37,244 nucleotides of DNA from Deltaproteobacteria bacterium (GTDB taxonomy: Bacteria; Bdellovibrionota_C; UBA2361; OMII01): positions 1 through 37,244 of the forward strand of contig CANIHJ010000013.1 in assembly GCA_947467385.1 (NCBI GenBank), in the 5' to 3' direction. Shown one piece after another: positions 16,454-24,875 of the stretch (the stretch's first letter is position 1; every line of letters starts with the position of its first letter). A model generated the notes under the pieces. It had not been told where the DNA came from. It searched no databases and saw only the letters and a list, made by a program, of their open reading frames with translations. The position numbers and the translations under genes are program-made.

Positions 16454-17146
16454 TTACCCCTTCGCCGGCTCCGGGCGCTCGTTGCGCGTGTTGGGCGTGA
16501 AGAGCACATTCGTAATTACAATTCCGTACGGGTTGACCGGGTTGCGAGGGATGGTGGTCATCTCGACGCGGTAGCGGCTCGAGACCGTCGGGATCTCCGC
16601 GCCAGCTATTACCTTCCAGCGCTCTCCGGCGATCGAAACGAGAACGCGCTGCCCCTCGCGCTCAACGCGTGTCTGGAGCGGGTCGATGAAAAACACCTGC
16701 GTGCGCAGCGTCGTCTCGATTGCCGGCAGCTCGGAGCTCATGTTCTCGTCATTAAACTTGGTGAGGAGCGGTTCCTTGAGCATGGCGCGTGCAACCTCAA
16801 ACTGCTTTCGGGCGGTGTTGGGCTGGTAGGTTGCGACCAGGTTGACATAGTCGTTAGCCACATTGACGAACTCCGTGTCCGGAATATCTTGTGCGGCGTA
16901 CATGCCCGGCATGGGCTTTGAGGGAACTGAGAGGGTGATCTCCCTCGTCGACCACATGACGAGAGCAAAGATGATAGCGATGAAGGTGGTCGGAAGCTGT
17001 ATAAGCGAGAGCGCGCGCCACATGAGCGCCTGGTCCTTGTAGTTCTCCCAAAGGCGGATCGTGTCGTTCTTGCTGCGGGCAGCCGTGAGCTGCGTGTCAG
17101 CAACTTTTTCCCGAACCCCTTGAGCTGCGTCCTTAATTTTGCTCAT
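16454..17146 (-). CDS. TraE/VirB8-like inner-membrane T4SS protein
   Basis: The 230-residue product has a cytoplasmic N-terminus, one transmembrane helix (about 44-66) and a periplasmic domain of about 160 residues, the topology of TraE/VirB8 proteins. Segments such as YVNLVATYQPNTARKQFEVA, MLKEPLLTKF, VFFIDPLQTRVEREGQRVLV and SRYRVEMTTIPRNPVNPYGI fit the TraE family, including the motif where the periplasmic NTF2-like fold ends near NPYGI. Such proteins bridge the inner-membrane complex and the core. It follows the TraL-like gene by 27 bases. Confidence 0.88.
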   Translation of the reverse strand: MSKIKDAAQGVREKVADTQLTAARSKNDTIRLWENYKDQALMWRALSLIQLPTTFIAIIFALVMWSTREITLSVPSKPMPGMYAAQDIPDTEFVNVANDYVNLVATYQPNTARKQFEVARAMLKEPLLTKFNDENMSSELPAIETTLRTQVFFIDPLQTRVEREGQRVLVSIAGERWKVIAGAEIPTVSSRYRVEMTTIPRNPVNPYGIVITNVLFTPNTRNERPEPAKG

Positions 17147-17173
17147 GCAAAAACCTCGTTCAATTCCTCTCTC

Positions 17174-17569
17174 TTACCGCTCGCGGTCAGCGCTGCGATC
17201 CCTGAAAATCACCTGATCCAACTCAAGCTGCGAATAGAGACATCTGTTATTTAGCTGTCGCAACGGCGCGCCACTCCACAGCGGCTGGAGGCGGGAGGGG
17301 GCGGGGATTCCGATCGGCTCAAACCCGCACGTCACCATGCACAGGTTTCTCACCCCACGCTCCTCGTCAGGGAATTTCTTGCGGAGAGTTGCAAGCGATA
17401 GTGTCGTGCCGATCATCATCAGCACGAGCATCGGCATCGCGTTGGCCGGCTTGTGCATAGCCGAACCGACCATGAGAGCCATCGTCAGGCCGGCCATCCA
17501 CTCCATGGCTTTGCAGCCACCGAAGGTCCAGTCCTCATTCAAGCAGGGTATTACGTCGCCGCTGTCCAT
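17174..17569 (-). CDS. TraL-like small inner-membrane protein
   Basis: The 131-residue product has two hydrophobic helices, about 22-38 and 43-62, joined by a short HKPANA turn, then a charged segment (LRKKFPDEERGVRNL) and a soluble tail of about 60 residues. TraL/VirB3 proteins are about 90-105 residues with two adjacent helices, and F encodes TraL immediately before TraE, as here. Sequence identity to TraL is not obvious, and the C-terminal extension is longer than usual. AGAAAGAGG lies about 12 bases before the ATG at 17569, rather far; a start further in is possible. Confidence 0.68.
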   Translation of the reverse strand: MDSGDVIPCLNEDWTFGGCKAMEWMAGLTMALMVGSAMHKPANAMPMLVLMMIGTTLSLATLRKKFPDEERGVRNLCMVTCGFEPIGIPAPSRLQPLWSGAPLRQLNNRCLYSQLELDQVIFRDRSADRER

Positions 17570-17604
17570 AGTTCGATTGAGCCTCTTTCTGTAATCACCT
17601 CTCC

Positions 17605-17964
17605 CTACTTCTTTGCTTCAGGTAAAAGTCTGGGATCGGCTGAAAATCTGATTCCTCCCCTCGTCGCCCGTGGTTGGGGGTCGAGCACCCGCTCCAGGTC
17701 CTCCGCCCGGTCGATCAGGGTGTTACGCCACTTGACCGGGTCTAACAGCTCGTCAGGACGGGCTATTTTGCGGGCAGTGTCGAACTCGTTCAGTGCCGCT
17801 ATGAGCAGCGCACGGGCGCGGGCGTAGTGGGCTACCGCGTCAACGCTGGTCTCTTGGCTCGCCTGGCCTAGCAAAACGGTTTTACCCTCAGCGTAACTAT
17901 TTGAAATGCCGTTCGAGCAAAAAACTGCCGCAAGTGCTAAACCTGCTAGAGCCCTGGTAACCAT
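17605..17964 (-). CDS. Small exported protein, first gene of the T4SS operon
   Basis: I chose the ATG at 17964 because GAGGG sits five bases upstream and because it creates a proper signal peptide (LAGLALAAVFCSNG, cleavage near SYA-EGK). The frame continues upstream to 18189, with another ATG at 18003, but the added residues look non-coding. The mature part (about 93 residues) is helical: VAHYARARALLIAALNEFDT and LIDRAEDLERVLDPQP. It is a periplasmic protein of unknown family. It heads the operon, 35 bases before the TraL-like gene, and may be a periplasmic accessory factor of the secretion system. Confidence 0.66.
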   Translation of the reverse strand: MVTRALAGLALAAVFCSNGISNSYAEGKTVLLGQASQETSVDAVAHYARARALLIAALNEFDTARKIARPDELLDPVKWRNTLIDRAEDLERVLDPQPRATRGGIRFSADPRLLPEAKK

Positions 17965-18344
17965 TTGATCCCTCAACGTTTGTACCCAATGAATTAGGGC
18001 CATCACCTTTCCCTGACTATCTATCGCCAGGATCCCCCAAACTACTGGAGGAAACCCAGCTATTCTGTAATCCGGATAATCATCCGAAAGACTCTGATAG
18101 GGGGCGGAGAGGAACTGTATCCTCCTCCGGCGGTATCTCCCTTCTCTCGGGGTATGGTCAGGATTGCGCTCCCTGTTGCCTAACGGCATGGATCCGTTCC
18201 GATCGGGTCGATACGGGCGGTTTTAAGGTGGTTAGTCCCTATGGATTTCCTTGATTTAGGCTGGGTTGGGGACTTAGACTTCGGTTCGCTCCCGGCAGGT
18301 GGGCACGTTCGGTTGTATAGTCGGTTTTATCGTAAGGGGTATCG
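17965..18344. other. Divergent control region of the T4SS gene cluster
   Basis: These 380 bases separate the minus-strand T4SS operon from the plus-strand DotM-like/coupling ATPase pair and should hold both promoters. On the plus strand TATAGT at 18316-18321 is a good -10 element but lacks a recognisable -35. A small palindrome, CGGAT-AATC-ATCCG (18073-18086), lies on the minus-strand side and could be an operator. The minus-strand promoter was not resolved. No gene was supported here. Confidence 0.5.
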
Positions 18345-20402
18345 GTGGTAGAGGGGCTTCCCGCACCAGACGCAAAAGACCTTGAGCTTCTCCGCTCAAC
18401 GGGTCGGCGCAGCTACTCGAGCTTTATTATTCGCTCTGTGGTCGCGGTATTAGGCGGCCTCGCCGGCATACTAATCACAGTGCACCTTTTGCGGGACGAG
18501 CATGCTGTCACCGAGGCTAGCCAGGTGGCGCATCAGCGGCTTGTCGCCGTCAACGCGCCCTGGGGACAGGAGCTCTCCACGCAAGTCCAAGAATACCAGG
18601 ATTGGCTCGTAGCTCACGGCACCCGGACTGAGTATGAGATATTTAACGAGATATCCACCCTGCTCATTCAGGGAGTCCTTGCCACCTTTCTTGATGAGGA
18701 CTCTCAGGGGAGGGAGGGATTCTTCTCAAGGGTCCTGTTCTCGCTCCAGACCGGCTTGATCCGGCTCTCCTTCCTAATCATTGCATCCGCTCGCGCCTGG
18801 TTCGTGGTTGTAATCGGCGCGGTGATGTGGGGCCTCAGGAGCTACAGGCCTTACCACGGGGAGGATGCGCTCGGGCAGATGGGAAACGGGCGGCTCTTTT
18901 ACTCGGGCTTGCGCGCTGGCCTCGAAAAAATTACTGCTGAGGGGGCTCCCGACGTGCAGGTTCGGGGGTTCGCATGCCCACAGCATGGCAGCTCAGTCGA
19001 GGCTCGAGCCTCGTCTATGTGGCGCGTTCTTGGCGAGTACGGGGCCCAGAACGTCACGAACGAGGCGCTCGTTGCGATCCTCGTGAAAAACGGCGCAATA
19101 GCCCCTTATGTGGTGCCGTTTGAGGAGGATGCCATATTCGCAAAAGCCTTCAAGGGAAGCTCGCTTCTTGAGCACACGCCGGCGCTTCTTGAGGCTGCGC
19201 TTTCGCTGCATGCCCTCTTCGCTGCGGGCGAGGTCAGGGCGGGGCTTAGGGAGATTCCGGAACAGGCAATCGACCGTCCATTTGACTCCGACGAGTACGC
19301 GCTCGCAGTGAGATCGGCGATGAACCGAGTGCTTTCGCCGACAGACCGGCAGCAGCTGGGGCAGATTCCGGCGAGCGAGGTGGCAACGGCTGTGCTTGCG
19401 CTTCAGTGCGGCAAGGTCATGGCCCACTCATACGAGGGCGGCAGGTGGATCAAGCGATCTCAATTCCCTAACCTTAGCGCGCGGGCCGTGCTCCACTCTG
19501 TGCTGGCATATCCCGAGGACTACGACTTCTACTCGCGCTCTCGCATCCGTCGTGCGCTCATCTATGCCTCGAGGTCCAGCTCCTTTGCCCCAGTGAGGAT
19601 GCCGATAGGGCTTCCGCCCGACGTGTGGGTGCTGCGCCAATGGATGGAGGTGCTCATGGCTAATCCGCACGAGCTCTCCGGAGCAGCCGACGAGGTTGAG
19701 CTTGTGGGCCTGGTGCGCGCTGCACACGAGGCATGGGTCATGGACTTCCTGGGCGCATCAGGGGTGCTTGCGCCCGAGATATCCGGAGCGAGCTACGCCA
19801 CCGCATCCGGCCTGCTCCTCGTCCCGCTCACGCAGATTGTGCAGGCCCTCCGCCGGTCGGTAGACGCGCCGTCGATCGCCCGCATGGCTGAGTTGCTTGA
19901 GGTGGTCAGTGCCCGTCAGCGGCTTCAGGCGGCGGAGCTTGCGAAGCGGGAGGGAGAAGCCCCGGATCCTCTCTCATTCGACCGCATCTTCCCGCCGCTG
20001 CGGGACAAGGAGACCGCCGAGTTGGCCAACCTGCATGCGCTGGCTGAGGTTGATGTTCGCGACTGGTCGGCGCTTCGCATCGTGCTGACCTCATTCGGCT
20101 GGCTTGCGCGGCGCGTTGGCGACTACACCGTGCCGGAGAGCTCAATCATCTTCGCCGTGTTCAAGTCGAGAGAGCCGCTGCCCGGGGCCAATTCGCTTGG
20201 GCTCGTGGGCAAGGCTGGCATGGTGCCGTTCCGTGGGGCCAAGCTTGAGGCGCGCTGGGGCGGCTCGTGGAGCGCGCGGTTCGCGTATGCTGACAAGGCG
20301 ACGATGGCAGAGGCAACAGAGGACTTCGAGAAGCTGATGAAGGGCTTCGAGGAGAAGATTGAGGATGACCTGGCCAGCACGAACTCGCCGGTTAGTGCGT
20401 AA
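18345..20402 (+). CDS. DotM/TrbA-like membrane protein, partner of the coupling ATPase
   Basis: The 685-residue protein starts at GTG 18345 with AAGGGGT six bases upstream. Two transmembrane helices (about 28-49 and 138-163) flank a periplasmic loop of about 90 residues; the remaining 520 residues are cytoplasmic. The segment after the second helix (RSYRPYHGEDALGQMGNGRL) and the helical domain with RRALIYASRSSSFAPVRMPIG, PPDVWVLRQWMEVL and RAAHEAW recall the cytoplasmic domain of DotM/IcmP and plasmid R64 TrbA, where helices of the form 'LL.AR..G.L....FLWLKP.DR.LW' and a C-terminal HA/HE segment occur. In Dot/Icm, DotM binds the coupling ATPase DotL; the gene for a coupling ATPase follows here after nine bases. 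The resemblance was judged by eye and is moderate; context strengthens it. Confidence 0.6.
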   Translation: MVEGLPAPDAKDLELLRSTGRRSYSSFIIRSVVAVLGGLAGILITVHLLRDEHAVTEASQVAHQRLVAVNAPWGQELSTQVQEYQDWLVAHGTRTEYEIFNEISTLLIQGVLATFLDEDSQGREGFFSRVLFSLQTGLIRLSFLIIASARAWFVVVIGAVMWGLRSYRPYHGEDALGQMGNGRLFYSGLRAGLEKITAEGAPDVQVRGFACPQHGSSVEARASSMWRVLGEYGAQNVTNEALVAILVKNGAIAPYVVPFEEDAIFAKAFKGSSLLEHTPALLEAALSLHALFAAGEVRAGLREIPEQAIDRPFDSDEYALAVRSAMNRVLSPTDRQQLGQIPASEVATAVLALQCGKVMAHSYEGGRWIKRSQFPNLSARAVLHSVLAYPEDYDFYSRSRIRRALIYASRSSSFAPVRMPIGLPPDVWVLRQWMEVLMANPHELSGAADEVELVGLVRAAHEAWVMDFLGASGVLAPEISGASYATASGLLLVPLTQIVQALRRSVDAPSIARMAELLEVVSARQRLQAAELAKREGEAPDPLSFDRIFPPLRDKETAELANLHALAEVDVRDWSALRIVLTSFGWLARRVGDYTVPESSIIFAVFKSREPLPGANSLGLVGKAGMVPFRGAKLEARWGGSWSARFAYADKATMAEATEDFEKLMKGFEEKIEDDLASTNSPVSA

Positions 20403-20411
20403 AGGATTTGC

Positions 20412-22589
20412 ATGGCTCGAAACTATAAGCGGTTCGATTACACCGCCATCCGCGAAGAGCAGATGCGCCAGTCGCTTCTGACGTCGGGACTGACGTCGCT
20501 GGGCGCGCTAGGCGCGGCGCTGTCACCGATGTTTTCTTCTGTTGATCCGACGATTCTCTTCGGCCTGGGGCTCCTGCCCGCGGCTGCCTTCGGGCGCTCC
20601 GCCTTTGAGTGGGGAAAACAGCGTTCGCTTGAGATTGAGCGCGCGAAGGAGTCGGCATTCCGCGGCGGACGCGAGGTGCTTGGGATGCCGCCCGAGCGTG
20701 ATGCCCTCGGCCATGCAATTGAGGACGCCCGGGCAAAGAACAAGAAGATGCTCGATCGCTACTTGGTTGGATTTGAGCTGGATTCAGGGAAGCCACTGTG
20801 GGTTGATGACGACGAGATTTGCACGCACGGTGCGGTGTTTGCCAAGACCGGAGTGGGAAAGACGCTGTGGCTTGAGTCGCTCATCTTTCAACAGATGGCG
20901 CGCGGGCGCGCAAGCGGCTGCACCTTCATCGATGCCAAGCGCGACTCGGCCACCCTGGCCCACATTATTCTCATGGCGATGGTGACGGGCCGCATTGAGG
21001 ACCTGATCATTGTCGACCCGTTCGAGAGCGTGCATGCATACAACTTTGTGATGACGAACCAGCGCGCCGACGTGAAGGCCAGAAAGGTTCTACGCGCGGG
21101 CCTCCCGCCAACCTCCGACCAGAGCACAACCAAGCACTACGACCGCCTCGCAGCTGACTCCATTTACCGCATGGTGCGTGCCATGGAGAGCTTCGGCCTT
21201 GCCTGGTCTATTCGCGACATCGCCGTGGCGCTCTCTGCCTTCCAGCTTGCATACCCGCACCTAAGAAATATGCTCAACAAGATCGGTGCCCGGCAGGCGA
21301 TGGTTGAGCTGGGGCACCTTGCGTCGAGCTACCGCAGCGTGAAGGGGGTGCTCGACACGGCCCGTATCACGGACAACCTCCGCGGCATCGCATCCGAGCT
21401 CCATGCCATCTCGGGCAGCGAGGCAGGGGAGATCTTCTGCACCAAGTACACGGACCTCGTTCTCACGGACGCGATACTGCGGGGCAAAATCATCTACTTT
21501 ATGCTGCCTCGGCTTGAGGAAGCCGAGAGCGCAGCCCGCATGGTCAAGGTTTTTCGCGAGGACCTTGAGGTTTCCATAGGAGAGATAACGTCCTCGCGCA
21601 TCCACAACCTTGAGGATCCGCACCTCGTTATCATTGATGAGGGCTCTTCGACCTTTGGGCCAACATGGGCCAACCTCTTCGAGCTTGCCCGCCGCGGACG
21701 GTTTGCGCTGCTCTTCGGGGCACAGTCGACCGGTGGCCTCACCGATGCTGCGGCGGGCCTCAGCGAGGCGTTTTACGAGCGCGTCATGGCGAACGTAAAC
21801 CTTAAGGTCATGATGCGCATCGGAGACAACCGCACCGCGGCTGACATGACTGAGTGGTTCGGCAAGATAACATCGACCAAAAGGTCTGTGGGTGCGGGCA
21901 TAACCACGGGCCTCTCAAGCACGCTCCTGAAGGGCTCGCTGGACCTGAGCGCAAGGCGCTCGGGCGGAGAGTCGCAGAGCGTAAGCTACCAGGAGGCGGA
22001 AGAGGATCTCGTCAGCGCTGAGGAGCTCAAGCACGAGATGTCGGCAGAGAAGGGGCTCGCGTGGTTCGACCTTGGCAACGGCAAGATCGTCAAGGGCCGC
22101 GCCTTCTGGTTCAACGCTAACCTGCCTGACACGTGGGAGGGGCGAGAGTTTATCGTTTATCCGGAGAAGCTTGAGGTCGACGAGATTGGCCTGGCCGATT
22201 GGGTCGACGAGCAGATCCTCTCGCAGGAGCAGGAGGAAACTTCACAGAAGTTTGCTCCAAAGCCGCGCGCGCAGGAGGTCCCGCCAACTCCAGAGAGGAG
22301 ACCCCCGGCGGCGGGCGGCTCAAGCTCCGCCTCGGCCGATCAGCCACAGTCGGGGGCGTTTAAGTTGGGGCTTATGCCGAGGGGGTCGGCGCGGCCAAGA
22401 GGAAGCGTGACCGCGCTCATGAAGCCCTCTGCTGCGCCTCCGCCCGCGCCGGAGCCGCCGCCTGCGCCGCCCGAGCCAGCAAAAGCCACCGCTCCCCAAG
22501 CAGAGAAGGGGAAGGGCAGCTCTACACCACCCAAGGATCCACCCCCCAAAGGAGGTCCTAAGTTCGGGCCCCTTAAACTCCGAAAATAA
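20412..22589 (+). CDS. VirD4/DotL-type coupling ATPase of the T4SS
   Basis: Coupling ATPases recruit substrates to the T4SS. The 725-residue protein has two hydrophobic segments (about 24-40 and 46-62) near the N-terminus, then a RecA-like motor with Walker A AKTGVGKT at 144-151 and Walker B HLVIIDEG at 404-411. DLIIVDPFESVHAYNF (about 197-212) and the GRFALLFGAQSTGGL segment (about 429-443) are typical of VirD4/TrbC/DotL proteins. The last 140 residues, from about 588, are Pro/Ala/Lys-rich and probably disordered, like the extended C-terminal tail by which DotL binds adaptors and effectors. It follows the DotM-like gene by nine bases. Both Walker motifs are intact, so it should be active. 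No terminator was seen after it. Confidence 0.9.
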   Translation: MARNYKRFDYTAIREEQMRQSLLTSGLTSLGALGAALSPMFSSVDPTILFGLGLLPAAAFGRSAFEWGKQRSLEIERAKESAFRGGREVLGMPPERDALGHAIEDARAKNKKMLDRYLVGFELDSGKPLWVDDDEICTHGAVFAKTGVGKTLWLESLIFQQMARGRASGCTFIDAKRDSATLAHIILMAMVTGRIEDLIIVDPFESVHAYNFVMTNQRADVKARKVLRAGLPPTSDQSTTKHYDRLAADSIYRMVRAMESFGLAWSIRDIAVALSAFQLAYPHLRNMLNKIGARQAMVELGHLASSYRSVKGVLDTARITDNLRGIASELHAISGSEAGEIFCTKYTDLVLTDAILRGKIIYFMLPRLEEAESAARMVKVFREDLEVSIGEITSSRIHNLEDPHLVIIDEGSSTFGPTWANLFELARRGRFALLFGAQSTGGLTDAAAGLSEAFYERVMANVNLKVMMRIGDNRTAADMTEWFGKITSTKRSVGAGITTGLSSTLLKGSLDLSARRSGGESQSVSYQEAEEDLVSAEELKHEMSAEKGLAWFDLGNGKIVKGRAFWFNANLPDTWEGREFIVYPEKLEVDEIGLADWVDEQILSQEQEETSQKFAPKPRAQEVPPTPERRPPAAGGSSSASADQPQSGAFKLGLMPRGSARPRGSVTALMKPSAAPPPAPEPPPAPPEPAKATAPQAEKGKGSSTPPKDPPPKGGPKFGPLKLRK

Positions 22590-22945
22590 CAGGGGATAGA
22601 GCACCGTAGCGGTCCGTCGCTGAGATGCCGTCTTCGGGTAAGCGTAGGGAATTATTGCAATTGGCCCTGTTGAGAAGTATCGTCGGTCCAACGAGAAGTT
22701 GCACCCCAATCCCTTCAGTTGCTGGGCGGAGAGGCCGAGAGATAGTAAAGGGGAAGGGGGGGATAGTGAGGCGCTCGCGGCTCAGTTGAGTGCTCATTCC
22801 GCAACCTCTCAAGTGTAACCGATCGCCCGATGAAAGTGGCGACTGTGTGGACGCTTGAGCCGAGAGCGCCGGTAAAGAGGCGCTGTTGGTCCGGCAGTAG
22901 GGCGCTCAAGCGAGACGCACAGGTTTTAAGAAAGGTGAAGGTTCT
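22590..22945. other. Intergenic region after the coupling ATPase
   Basis: No gene, hairpin terminator or RNA was recognised in these 356 bases. Open frames on the minus strand here (from 22812 and 22709) have poor coding character and end inside the ATPase gene. The promoter of the following small gene is presumably within it. Confidence 0.5.
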
Positions 22946-23425
22946 ATGTACCGTGGCGGAGTAACTTTTTCGATCAGCAAGTCCTTCGGTCGCCTGCAGC
23001 TCATTCCCGAACCTCAAGGTCTGAGGCTCTTCTACACACCGATTATTGACGGGGCAGAGGCTCCGGGCGCTCCTGGAAGCCTCGATATGATATTGCCGAT
23101 AGACGCCATCGGCGGGCTTTGGGCAACCACTCGCGCATTCCTGTATGGCGTTGAGTCGCTCGATGAAAACGTGATTCTCCAAAGCGGCGAGAGTGAGAGC
23201 GACTCTGATACCCTTATTAAGCTGTATCGTGACAAGCCGCGTGGCCAGCAGGGCAAGCTGAGCGGCGAGGAAACGTGTTGGCTCCGCATCGTGACGGGGC
23301 GCACTGAAGAGGAGCGCCGCCGAATTAAGCTTGGACCCCGCGACCTTCTCTGTCTCGAGCTCTCATGTAACTCGGTGATGATGCTTGCGAGCGAGGGGGG
23401 TGCCCACAAGCCAGCGCTGATGTAG
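22946..23425 (+). CDS. Hypothetical protein, 159 aa
   Basis: I do not recognise this protein. It has neither signal peptide nor membrane helix, so it is probably cytoplasmic. The first 60 residues look beta-rich (GGVTFSISKSFGRLQLIP, LRLFYTP, LDMILPIDAIGGLW); the second half is charged (EERRRIKLGPRDLLCLEL). GAAGG lies six bases before the ATG at 22946. It stands alone, 356 bases after the coupling ATPase and convergent with the next gene. A link with the T4SS is possible only by proximity. Confidence 0.6.
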   Translation: MYRGGVTFSISKSFGRLQLIPEPQGLRLFYTPIIDGAEAPGAPGSLDMILPIDAIGGLWATTRAFLYGVESLDENVILQSGESESDSDTLIKLYRDKPRGQQGKLSGEETCWLRIVTGRTEEERRRIKLGPRDLLCLELSCNSVMMLASEGGAHKPALM

Positions 23426-23455
23426 GGGCTCGTCCAGCCCAGAGACTCAGTGCCT

Positions 23456-23485
23456 GGTTAAGCGACGCATAGGTTAAGAGACGCA
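23456..23485. repeat. Tandem duplication at the end of the 434-aa gene
   Basis: GGTTAAGCGACGCA at 23456-23469 is repeated as GGTTAAGAGACGCA at 23472-23485 (13 of 14 bases the same, 16-base period). The second copy contains the stop codon of the minus-strand gene, and the first supplies a second stop just behind it. It lies between two convergent genes. Confidence 0.6.
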
Positions 23486-24778
23486 GCGGAGAAACCGCGC
23501 CAGCTGACTCGCCTGGAATGTAATCGCCATCGGGTGCGGCCGCCCCGTTTGCGCGTCAACCAGCCACAGGGTGTTGTGCTCAACGACTTCAAATCCTCGC
23601 CGCTCGACGAGGGTGCTTAAGCTAAATTCGCGCGGGGATTTTAGAATCGTAAACACGCCGCCCGGGTCGGGCCTGTACTGCGAGCGCTCAAGAATCGGCT
23701 CAAGAATCGAGCGCTCATCCCTGCCGCGCCCCTCAAGAAGCGAAATGTGCATGGCAGTGGCATTGTCCCTGCGCTCCCGCACAAGCTGCGCAACATCATC
23801 GAGGATCTCCCGCGGCGGCTCTCCCATCTTAAGCCGCAGCGAGAAGTCGCGGCCCTCTTCAGGCGTGAGGGCAGTAGGGGCGACGTCATCGTGGCGCTCA
23901 AGTACGAAACGGGCGCGAGGATCGGCCTCGTAGATGCCGCTCAGGCAGTTGCGCACAAGGTGGTCCCGCTCCCTGTGGCCGGGGCTGCTAAGCTCAAAAA
24001 CTCCTGGGGTAAGCTCCGCCGCTTCGTCCCAGATCGATTGCGCGAGCTCACGCGCATCCAGGTAGTCGGGGCCATACTCGCGCAGCAGCTCCGGGCTTCT
24101 CGAGCCTGCTGCCAGTTCAACGATAAACCTCTCGATTGCAAGGTGCGGGTCGGCGATGGGCGATGCCCCGCGGCGTGCCAGAAATCCGGTTCGAACCTGC
24201 AGCGCCGAGAGACTTTGCTGTAGCATCTCATGAAATGCGGCCGCATTCGGGGCTATGCCATCAGCCTGATCGAGCAGCTCTGTGACTATCTCGTCTGCGC
24301 GCGGACCGATAAGCGCCCGAGCGATTGTATTCAGGGGGCGGCGTGAGTCGGGCCGCTTGCCGATCGGGATCGAGTCGTCGATGAGCTGTGGCTTTCCGAC
24401 GAGGATGGCATCGCTCGCCTGGTACATGCCGGCGATAGCCGCATAGTCCCGCCGGGAGAATGCGGAAGCTGAGAGAAAGAGGGTGGTCGCGTTGGGGTGC
24501 AGGTTCTCGAGAAACGCGATCTGCCCATGCCGATTCGCCCAATTTGTGAGCTGCGTTTCGCCCACGACGTTGAGACATGGCTCACCGCGGCGCTCCAGGG
24601 CGATAGCGCGATAGAGCGCTGCGGCGGCTAATAGGTTCGGTAGCGCCGATCCGTACCGTCCGCGCTCAAGCACAAACAGCACTGAATCAACCGTGGACAG
24701 GTCAACCATAAGAGGCGGCATGTTGGGAGCGGGGCCCCGGGAGTGTTCGGGTGTCCCTGGCGAGGGGCTGAGATCCAT
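23474..24778 (-). CDS. Hypothetical protein, 434 aa
   Basis: I do not recognise this protein. It is soluble, Arg/Glu/Leu-rich, with no signal peptide or membrane helix. An N-terminal region (residues about 24-140) looks alpha/beta (VDLSTVDSVLFVLERGR, LFLSASAFSRRDYAAIAG, ASDAILVGKPQLIDDS), and the later part is helical with DDVAQLVRERRDNATAMHIS; the C-terminus again has strands (FEVVEHNTLWLVDAQTG, HPMAITFQASQLARFL). No good ribosome binding site precedes any of the three possible starts (24778, 24721, 24709); the longest is given. It is convergent with the 159-aa gene and divergent from tlyA. The frame is clear and long, so it is very likely real. Confidence 0.72.
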   Translation of the reverse strand: MDLSPSPGTPEHSRGPAPNMPPLMVDLSTVDSVLFVLERGRYGSALPNLLAAAALYRAIALERRGEPCLNVVGETQLTNWANRHGQIAFLENLHPNATTLFLSASAFSRRDYAAIAGMYQASDAILVGKPQLIDDSIPIGKRPDSRRPLNTIARALIGPRADEIVTELLDQADGIAPNAAAFHEMLQQSLSALQVRTGFLARRGASPIADPHLAIERFIVELAAGSRSPELLREYGPDYLDARELAQSIWDEAAELTPGVFELSSPGHRERDHLVRNCLSGIYEADPRARFVLERHDDVAPTALTPEEGRDFSLRLKMGEPPREILDDVAQLVRERRDNATAMHISLLEGRGRDERSILEPILERSQYRPDPGGVFTILKSPREFSLSTLVERRGFEVVEHNTLWLVDAQTGRPHPMAITFQASQLARFLRCVS

Positions 24779-24875
24779 GCCGGGGATGATAGCAGATGTT
24801 GCCGATCTGCCGAGCTCTTATTTTAGGCCGCAAGGTTGGATGTGCCGGTGGGGGCATTTATGAGATACTTAAAAG

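Noticed and set aside
17965-18189. Upstream extension of the first T4SS operon gene
   Set aside because: The added 75 residues are Arg/Pro/Tyr-rich and unlike a signal peptide; the ATG at 17964 has a good ribosome binding site and a signal peptide.
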